DNA of 64,000 nucleotides from Aulostomus chinensis. Taxonomy: Eukaryota > Chordata > Actinopteri > Syngnathiformes > Aulostomidae. The stretch's first letter is position 1; each line of letters begins with the position of its first letter. Below the pieces are notes generated by a model. The model had not been told where the DNA came from. It did no database searches and saw only the letters and a list, made by a program, of their open reading frames with translations. The stretch lies in assembly GCA_037954235.1 (NCBI GenBank), contig JBBMOA010000013.1:17867001-17931000 (forward strand), given 5' to 3'. The translations under genes were made by a program, and so were the position numbers. Below, piece after piece: positions 55,560-64,000 of the stretch.

Positions 55560-57660
55560 AGCTAAAAGTGTTTTTGTGGGAAATATGGATTTGTTTATTA
55601 CAGGCGTACTGGAGTTTAACCCCACTGCTGTGTGTGCAGGCTCTGAACCCGTTCTAGACCTCTGTCAGGGTTGCTGAGGGCCAGATGACGTGGCAGTGGC
55701 TTGTCTATATTTGGCTTTGAGGAAAAAAGGCAGAAAAGAGCAGACGGGCTACAAGTTGTTTTTGAGGAAGTTTATTTTTTCAAGCCGCACATTAAAGCAC
55801 AAACAGTTTCCCCCCACCTGGGCGGGCTTTCAGAAGCCCTACGCTCCATCTGTGCTTTTTAAGACTGCAGAAAGAAATAGTTCAGATCCACAAAGGCAAA
55901 TTATATTCCAAGAAGTTTTATTGCAGAAAAAAGGTGCAGCAATCAGTCAAGTTCAAACAGGAGACGGTGTTCTCATTCTTGGAAGCATGGCAAGGATTTG
56001 AGGGGTGGGGGGCTTTGACCAGAGGCCTGTAGGCAGCTTGAGTCTCTCCTACCTTTCCCTTCTACTTACAGCAATTACAGGCCTGCAGCCGCAACTATAA
56101 TAACAGTATAATGGGATGGCAGCAGAGCAGCAATAAAAGCCACCCCTGACAGATTAACAGTCCTCTCCAGATCCTGAGCTGTAATTAACAGTGAGACGGA
56201 AGAGGAACAGAGCAAAGAAAGGAGCTAGAAGAGATAAAACAGGGAGGGGCTGCTTGAGGAGGCATCTAATAAAATTTGGAAAAGTCTTTTTAACTGAATA
56301 TCTCTCAGAAGCAGAGCCGCCTTCTGAAATTGTTGGGATGGAGTCAGGCAGGTTTCTCCATGATCCAGTTTATTCAACCTTTTATTCTCTTGATTAAAAG
56401 TGAGGGGACACACGCACGTCATCTGTTGATGGATGAGATTCTCACAGCCAGGAGCCTGATGCTTTATCTTACTATGTTGTAATGGAAACTTCTTGCCTGT
56501 CAAAAGTCACCTCTCCACACCCGGAGTGATAACGATCATGTTCTGTCTATTTTGTTTCATCTGTTTAAAAACCAAATTGTAAATACACTTGTTTTCCATC
56601 ATAGGGTGAGTTTGGAGCAGGACTGCTTGTTAACTGGGACCACAGTCTCTACTGGTTGCTCGGCAACCCTTGGCGCTGAAGAATTGGATCATGCTTGACA
56701 CGTTGATGCTAGGTTAAGCTAACCGGCTGCCTGCTGTACATCAGGACTGCCCAAGTCTGACAGACAAATATGTGTCTGGCTCTTTCTACATTCTGGAGTC
56801 ACCAAGGAGCGATGCAGGAGCTCTCAACACATATTTGTCCGTATCTGAGAGTCAAAATAAAGGTTTTGGGGTGAAGTAATGCTTTAAACAATCATTTCTT
56901 GTGTTAAACCACCTCTGTCTTCCCCTGCTTCTGATTGAGTCGCAGGTTCCCACCTGTAAGGTGATGAAACAGAAGGAAACACTGCAAAGTTCTCACTCCA
57001 CTCTGATGATATTCACTAAGGGCAACTCGATGTACCGTTTTGCACTTTTACCATGCGGCCACCGATGAGTTTCGGCACTGAGGTAAAACCTTTTGGTTCA
57101 CATTCTTACTGTACAGAGTGCATAAAAGTGATCCAACTCCATGATGTCCGCTTTGCCCTGGGGGGTGTTTACCTGCGGCGAGAGGGCGGTGCTGCTGGTA
57201 TTTTTGTGGAGAGAAGCAATTAAAATCTGTGCTTGTGCCTCTATGGAAGATGGCTCTTTCCTACATTATCACACTCCCTTCCCTTTGGTGGCAACCCGCC
57301 CCGCAACCACCACCAAGCAGACATCCACCAAGCAGACATCCACCCCCTCCATCCCTCCTCCTCCTTCTGTCTGAGTCTGGTTTTCTCTCTCTCTCTCTCT
57401 CTCTGTCTGCACCATAATGGAGTCTCACTCCGCAGCAGGTCTCTGAGCTTTCAGACCCGCGTGGATCCTGGGGGGGGGGACCTCATTTCTTCCCGGGACC
57501 TCGAACTCACTGCTAAGTTGCTTCTCTTAGGGAGAAAAAACTCGCAGCACAAGAACTCCTTTCATTTATTCTCTGCGTCTGACTTCTGCTGTTTTGATGT
57601 CTATATGAGGGAGATCAACAGGTCCGTCATGGTCTTTCCAACATAAATCAGAAGTTTCTC
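55560..57660. other. Intergenic region, trmt112 to TGF-beta gene
   Basis: No coding exon is recognised on either strand. A CT-rich tract lies near 57383-57405. The short reading frames have no family resemblance. Confidence 0.5.
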
Positions 57661-58391
57661 TGTTTACCTATAGCAGGGACTGGGAGGTCCTATTTGGCTT
57701 TTTTGAAGGGTTGTTTTTTTTTTTTTTTTTGAAGCGGGTTTCGTTTTTACTCCTCTGATGGGTTTTTTGGAGGTGAAGGCGCAGGAACCTCTCCGCCGCC
57801 TCAGATGAAGTGAGCAGCTCAGGTTCGAGGACTTGCGACATGGGCTGAGCTCCTGAGAGGACTCTTTTCTCCTGTAAGTGATCCGAGGATGGACAGCGGA
57901 GACGGATTCTACTGGTCGGACTGATTGTAGTACGTTTCTCACCGGTGCGGGACGACGGGAGCTCGTAGCGCGCCAGCCTGGAACTGACGCGTCCACCAAG
58001 TTTCCAGCTAATGTTTGGAAGCAGGTTGAGCTCCCTAATTCTGATTATTGATCTCTAATTATTATTTTTGGTTTTGTTTTTTACCTCAAGTCTGGACGTC
58101 GTTGACGATGCGTCGTTGTGTCTCGGTTGCTACAGGAAGGCGCATGCATGAGAAACCTTTTAAAATGACCGTAGCGGGAGATGCCCAGTACGCAGACGTG
58201 GTTTCCCTTTAACAGAGAGAATTTGAAATATTTTTGGACTATTTATTTTATTGTAGCGAGTTTTTATTGTTGAGGTTTTTACATGACTTGACTTTTGGTT
58301 GCAAGAGTCAGCACTAGTGTCACAGTCGCCGTGTTTCAGCCGGATTTCCTCCAGGAGCCTCTCCTCCATCCCTCCGTCTCCTCACCGGACA
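57661..58391 (+). promoter_or_regulatory. 5' leader / promoter-proximal region of the TGF-beta gene
   Basis: GC content rises towards the start codon, and no acceptor lies directly upstream of the ATG, so the leader appears contiguous with coding exon 1. A long structured GC-rich leader is usual for TGF-beta genes. The transcription start is not identified. Confidence 0.4.
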
Positions 58392-61300
58392 ATGTGGCTC
58401 TCCCGCGTGGCGCTGCTGCTGCTGCTCCGGTTCTCCGGTGCCCTGGTCGAGGGCATCAACACGTGCCAGTTCATCAACCTGGACGAGCAGAAGTCCAGGC
58501 GCATCGAGGCGGTTCGCGGACAAATCCTTAGCAAGCTTCGCATCCGCAGTCCACCGACCCCCGAGGAGGTCCCGTCCACCGGCCCGGTGCCCCCGGAGGT
58601 CATGCTGCTTTACAACAGCACGCGCGAGCTGCTGAAGGAGCGCGCGCGCCTGGCGGAGTCGGCGTGCGAGCGCGAGAGCAGCGAGGAGGACTATTACGCC
58701 AAAGAGGTGCAGCGGATTGACATGCTGCCCCCCCGCACCGACACAAGTGAGTCCATCTGAGTTTTCAGTGAGGGCATATCAGCGGTGTGAACCCTCCACG
58801 AGGGGACCTTGAGAGGCTGCCTGAGGTCTACCAGTGGTGGACTGGTTCTTAGCCCTAGGTTTTTGGCCACTGAGTGGAGGGCCGCGTATCATTGAGAAAT
58901 TCTTGATACCTTGATGAACGCAGGTCCTGAATGCGTCTTGTGTTTGCTGATGGTTATGATAAACCTTTACATTCAGAAGTTACATTCATGCCTTCGAAAT
59001 CTTTGGTTTTAATCAACTGACCAAAATGTGGTTTAACTTATTCTGTTTGTCTCAGCTCTTTGGTTTTATGTTTCAGTACATGAGTTTCCACTCAAAGTAG
59101 TTTTACAACATGAGGACTGAAATTGAGATTTGCTTTTTACGTCCAGCAGCGCTCAATTGCTGTGGAGGTCTGGAGGTTCAGTAGCCCTGACTGACTATCT
59201 GCACTTTGCAAGGAGATCGCTGTCAGCATAATCTCACTAGATTTAAAATGGAGGAACATTACTTCACTACATGTGTCTCCGACTGGTGGGTTACAAAATT
59301 ATCCAGTCGACGGGATGTAAAACTATTAACGAAAGGATAAAAAAAAATTCGAAATAACCACGAATACAAGGCCGCGTTCGTCATTTTCTTGTTACTGTAA
59401 TGTGAATTATAATCTGAAAAGGCATTTTTGTGTCTAAGTTACAGACAAATTTGTAGTTTTTGTACATAAATACATGTCAGACGTCCAACTTTATGACTGA
59501 CTCATGTAAATCTGTGCATGTACTTTCACTTAAGTCACTGTGACAAGGAAACTATACTTTCACTTAACTACAGACATTCAGCGCTTCATCCACCTCCAGT
59601 TCCCAAACGATTTTGGCTCAGTGTTCCTTCAAATGAGGCAATATGAGCAGCCAAAGAGTTTTCCTGCTCATACCGTTTCATGTGAAGGAGCTTAAAAGAA
59701 AGAAAGAGGTGAAAACATCCAGGAATCTGTCAAGAAACAAGAGCGACTGGAGAGAAAACAGGCACCGACAGATGAGAGGAAAACCCTGAATAAGAAACAG
59801 GATGACGGTGCGCCAGGGCGATGAGTGAGAAAATGATGTGAATGATATAATTTGGCCTTTGCAATCACCAGATCCCAACTCAGTGTGGAAGAAGTCGCTC
59901 CCACAGTGCTCTCTGCTGCCATCAACCAAATCAGGGAGGAACTGTGTTTTGGGAAACTGTGTTAATCCCTCCAGCAGAGTTCCAGACGCTTGTGGAATCG
60001 TTGCCAGGGTGTTCTGGCGCTTCGTGGTGGCCCAACACTTCACTGAGACACTTTGTGTTGGTTCTTCCTTTAATTTGTCTCCTTCAGATCCCACCATGTC
60101 CAGTCCTCTCCATCTTTTTCATTACAGACACCCGTCTGTAATTTATGTCACAGATGTATTTTTTCACTCTTGTGCCTTTAATCATCAGATGTATCTTGTC
60201 ACGGGGCATCCTGAGCTACGGTTGGGAACCGCTGACATACTGTCAGCATGTACAGATGTGTAGGGCTCATAGAATCCTATGAGACTTAACACATGTTTTC
60301 AATATGACCTAAACTAGATTGCTGTCGCTCACTTCCTGTGGCAGACATATGGGATGATGGAGAGGTTGCAAACTGTTATGAGGAAGAGAACGCTGCATTC
60401 CAGTTTTGGTGTGTTATCCGGCAGTTTCTTTTATTCTGCAGCAATGATGAGTGAAGGTTTTCTGCATCTAGAAAAGAAAGCGTAGAATCAAGTAAAGCAC
60501 CCGGATGACACACTTCACCTCAACAGAACCTCGAAGACTACAGAACACAGAATACCTCGCTATTGATTTTGGGACAGTGTCGGGATGACTGTTGGCGCTT
60601 TCACAAAATGTCAACACAATTAAAGTTTTGACAAATACTCACTGCTGAAATGGATGTAATGGCTAAGTGGCTAACGCTCAATAGAACATCTAGAGCAGTC
60701 TGGTAAGGTCAGGGGAGAGGAGTAGTGGGGGTCTGGCTTCTGAGAGAATGAGGATTCTTGAGAGGATCTAAATGCTCTGAAGCTCCAGATCAGGTCCACA
60801 TTTGGCTGCCGTGTAGCTCAGCAGGTCTCATGTGGACAACTCGAGAGACTGGAGGATTTACGGTGCTCTATACTGAAGGGTTTGTAATTACATAACTGTG
60901 CCATACAGTAAAGCTATGAATGCAACAGTCACCCACACGTTAAGCACAAAACCAGATACATTTTCTCACTCAGACTAAACCTTTCATTTACTTTTAGACA
61001 CACATCAACAGTAATTATGTCCAGGAACTGCTGTTTTTAACATTATTACAAATACTACATTGTCTGAAACGCATAGAGAAGTAGTCATCTGTTTTACTCT
61101 TTCCTCCAGATGCAGTACAGCCAGCCCCCCCCAACCCCCATTACAGAGTGGTCCTCTTTGACGTCAGCGGGGTGGATCTGACCAATAGCACCCTGGTCAA
61201 AGCTGAATTCAGGATCTTCAGAGCTCCAAACCCGCTGGCACGGGCCTCGGAGCAGAGGGTGGAGATCTACCAGGTAGAGGATCCAGTCAACGCTCGATCC

Positions 61301-62134
61301 CTGCCATGCAGGTCCCTGTGTCCCCCTTTAATGTTCAACAAAGCCCCAAATCAAACTTTTCGACTTCTTTTTGATGGACATGTTTGCGTGCTTTTTTTGG
61401 TACGACTTCAAGAACGGAACACTTCAACTATCAGTTTACGCAACCTTCCCGAGGTTCAATTTGCACGTGCACCTTTACTTTAATCCAGGTTTGCAGGAGA
61501 AATTTGATACGAAATAATAAACAAGAGATCTATGTTTCTTTTTTGGGCTGGAGGGGAAAATTTCACACCTCTCTTAGAAAGTCCATCAGCCTCATTTACA
61601 CTCCTGCAGGTTATGCGTTTTACGATCATACCGTGTTAAACTCAACTCTGTTCATGCGCTATGCAGAAAATGAGGCGGTGAACTCACCGCAGTGGAATTA
61701 TAACATCTACAGACTATTATGACTGCGAAATGTAAAGAAAGCAAACATTTGTGTGTGTGTGTGTGTGTGTGTTTCTGAGGCTTTGTTCAGGCAACAGGAA
61801 AATCTGTGGGTTATTTGTTTTCCATCCACATTGTTATCCGCAAGTGATTATATCAGTTTTGTTGTGTTCTGTAATCACCAAAATATCTACAAGACACAAA
61901 CTTGAGGCGGCCATTTTCCATGGAGGAACAGGTTACGTCTTGAGACTGAGACGCATCTGTGAGCATCAGATTCAAATCAGGTTTCAGATCACTTTCAAGT
62001 GTGAATGCAAAAATCAAATTTGATGTGATGTGGCCATTCAGAAGGTTTCAAATCACTCTGAATATACCAGAAAATCAGATTTGGGTGAGTGTTCTAAACA
62101 AGGTCTTAGTCTGAATGTCTCACTGTCCTCTTGT

Positions 62135-62193
<59 letters not shown>

Positions 62194-63772
62194 CAGCTGT
62201 TGAAGCCAGATGAAGAAAGCACCTCAACCCAGCGTTATATCGACTCTCGTACCGTTCAGCCGCGGGCGAAGGGAGCCTGGCTCTCTGTAGATGTCACCGA
62301 AACGGTTAAAGACTGGGTGTCGGACCCAGGTGAGCTGCAGCACCGACAGACACGTCAATGTATGCTGGCATGATCTTAAGGTGTCCTTTTGTGTCCCTCC
62401 TCCTAATCAGAGAATAATTTAGGCCTCAGACTTGGTGTCCACTGTCCCTGCTGCACCTTTGTCCCCTCCACTAACAACATTGTCCCCAACAAGAGTGAGG
62501 AGCTGGAGGCGCTCTTTGCAGGTGAGCTGAACTGACAAACTTTCAAGAACGTTCACATGTTTTTGATTGAGCCTGAACACGGATACGTTAGATTTGAGCT
62601 CCTGTTACAGTGAGTCAAGCAATGACCTCGTTCTTCCTATCCCAGTGGGTGCTTGCCATCATTTGGATTTATGACTGTTAGCTTTATGAGGACATTGAAG
62701 TCACTTCTGGACAATAAAAACCCTGCAGACTGAAAAAATGTGAACATCGCCGTTCTTCTCCTGCGCACCGTCGATCAATAGATGGTGTGTGCTGCCTAAA
62801 TTCTTCCTCCAGTTAATAACGTGCTTTCCTCATAATGCTTCCGTTGAAGCATCTCTAAGTTTGACGCTAGACAGTTGTTGTCGGTCTAAATATGAAAGCT
62901 GGAAAGTCCGATTTTTAAGAGAAAAACCGAAGATAAGATAATTTATCCAAAATGGTGCCGTGAATGTGTGTCATTTAGTCTGTTCATCTGTCAGAGCAGA
63001 ATTTATGGAAAGTCAGTGTCGTCGTTCTCCGAGTGAGCAAACCCACGCGCACTCACAGGTGTGATTGTTTCCTCAGGTGTTGATGATGAGCAGCTCCGTC
63101 AGATAAGGAAGCCTGGTCAGGTTAAAGGTCAGGCAGATTTCAGCACCAAGACGCCTCACCTCATCCTCACCCTGCTGCCCAGTGACAGAGTGGACAACCC
63201 AGCCAAGAAGAACCGCAAGAAGAGGGCGGCTGCCACCGACACCACAACCTGCTCTCGGTGCGTCTCAAACTGTGTGACACTGACACTCCTCTTGAGTTGG
63301 GGCATGGAATTCAGACATTTTTCTCCTCAGCCACAACTCATTTGTCAGACTATTGTGTGACTAAACTGAGAGTTCCGCCTGTGTTTAGTCTGCTGGCCAG
63401 TGGGCAGGCAGCCGTCTGTTTAGACTCGCTCACACTGATGGGGAAACTCTGGCAGCTTTGCATGGTCGTTAACTTTTGATGGCCGCTTCTTCAATCGTGA
63501 CCCATTTTCCCATGACCCACCTTTGAGCCCATGGCAAGATGTGAGTTGACAATGTTTTTGTGTGTGTGTGTGTGTGTGTGTGTGCGCGTGTGTGTGTGTG
63601 TGCGCGCGCGCGTCTCAGCGGGTCAGATCAGGGCTGCTGCCTGCGCTCGCTCTATATCGACTTCAGGCGTGACCTCAACTGGAAGTGGATCCACGAGCCC
63701 AAAGGTTACAAAGCCAACTTCTGTGCGGGCAACTGTCCGTATCTCTGGAGCGCAAACAACCACTACAACATG
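58392..63772 (+). CDS. tgfb5: Transforming growth factor beta proprotein, TGFB2-like (teleost fourth paralogue), 3'-partial
   Basis: Secreted cytokine precursor; the latency-associated peptide (LAP) holds the C-terminal dimer inactive until release, and the ligand signals through TGFBR2/TGFBR1 and SMAD2/3. Coding exons in the window: 58392-58746, 61110-61273, 62197-62329, 62411-62521, 63077-63257, 63619-63772; the last exon lies past 64000. Signal peptide MWLSRVALLLLLRFSGALVEG, then the LAP start NTCQFINLDEQKSRRIEAVR with the Cys that binds LTBP/GARP, RGQILSKLRI, CERESSEEDYYAKEV, FRIFRAPNPLARASEQRVE, and CPCCTFVPSTNNIVPNKSEE with the LAP dimer cysteines. The furin site NRKKR|A near 63226 releases a mature chain with the knot cysteines CC...FCAGNC. 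No RGD is seen, as in TGFB2. Most blocks are closest to TGFB2, but the sequence is more diverged than a true TGFB2 orthologue would be. The symbol tgfb5 is my best guess at the name used in fish; the paralogue assignment rests on synteny. Confidence 0.93.
58747..61109 (+). other. Intron 1 of the TGF-beta gene
   Basis: A 2.4-kb intron between the first two coding exons, A|GTGAGT to CTCCAG|AT. No exon or recognisable repeat is seen in it. Confidence 0.7.
62137..62190. repeat. (TG)27 microsatellite abutting the TGF-beta exon 3 acceptor
   Basis: A pure TG tract runs to within six bases of the exon (…TGTGTATCAG|CTG at 62197). It takes the place normally held by a polypyrimidine tract. Confidence 0.95.
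63559..63612. repeat. (TG/CG)n tract upstream of the TGF-beta exon 6 acceptor
   Basis: Alternating TG and CG units run up to GTCTCAG|CGGG at 63619. This is the second TG-type tract placed directly before an acceptor in this gene. Confidence 0.92.
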
Positions 63773-64000
63773 GTGAGTTGAGTTCAGCCGACTGTTTGAC
63801 TAGGATGGAGGTCCAGATGTTGAATAAGTAGGACCAAACTGCTTTATTACTGTCCATTCGATACCAAATGTTAATAGCTGAAGAGTAAGTTTCCAAGTTG
63901 CATTTGATTTTTTGATCTCTGTAAAAACACTTTTAGTGGAAAATTGCCAACATGGTGAAACTGCCTGAGTTAATCTACATCTGGTAAATTGGCTGATATT

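Noticed and set aside
60805..60880. tRNA-like A box (GTGTAGCTCAGCAGGTC) in the TGF-beta intron
   Set aside because: No convincing B box and no cloverleaf can be drawn; at most a tRNA-derived SINE relic.
61148..61722. Reading-through frame after TGF-beta exon 2 and a second 112-aa frame in the next intron
   Set aside because: The donor CAG|GTAGAG at 61273 and conserved continuation QLLKPDEE in the next exon show that these are intronic.

Overview
The window is vertebrate nuclear DNA, almost certainly from a teleost fish with a compact genome. Genes are split into many short exons with GT-AG introns often of only 70-300 bp, CA/GT microsatellites are abundant, and fish-type repeats (Tc1-like, Penelope-like, L2/Rex-like) sit in introns. 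I recognise eight protein genes by comparing translated exons with remembered vertebrate families; no database was searched.

Layout. (1) 601-2830, minus: trpt1, tRNA 2'-phosphotransferase. (2) 3890-6316, plus: zbtb3, a BTB zinc-finger regulator, head to head with trpt1 across a short shared promoter region. (3) 8129-9631, minus: rnaseh2c, tail to tail with zbtb3. (4) 12349-15843, plus: bscl2 (seipin). (5) 19446-28492, plus: nxf1, the bulk mRNA export receptor. (6) 30087-50259, plus: atg2a, the autophagy lipid-transfer protein, 41 or more exons. (7) 52481-55244, plus: trmt112. (8) 58392 to beyond the window end, plus: a TGF-beta family proprotein closest to TGFB2, with its last exon off the window. 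Human TRPT1, ZBTB3, RNASEH2C, BSCL2, NXF1, ATG2A and TRMT112 all lie on chromosome 11q12-q13, so this is an ancient conserved linkage group. The TGF-beta gene is the odd one: mammals have no TGF-beta at 11q13, and it looks like the fourth whole-genome-duplication copy that mammals lost.

The genes do not form one pathway; they are housekeeping genes (tRNA repair, ribonucleotide excision, translation/methylation cofactor, mRNA export, lipid droplets, autophagy) kept as neighbours. The most interesting regulatory signal is in the long nxf1 intron at 22801-25386. Around 23671-23717 it carries a motif pair that matches the core of a constitutive transport element (CTE), the RNA signal by which NXF1 exports its own intron-retained transcript. 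Reading through this intron adds only eight residues before a stop. Other points of note: a GC-AG intron in nxf1 that holds an L2-like LINE fragment; splice sites embedded in GT/TG microsatellites in atg2a and in the TGF-beta gene; an inverted Penelope-like insertion with a 14-bp target duplication in trmt112; and a long-inverted-repeat Tc1-like remnant in what looks like the 5' UTR intron of rnaseh2c.
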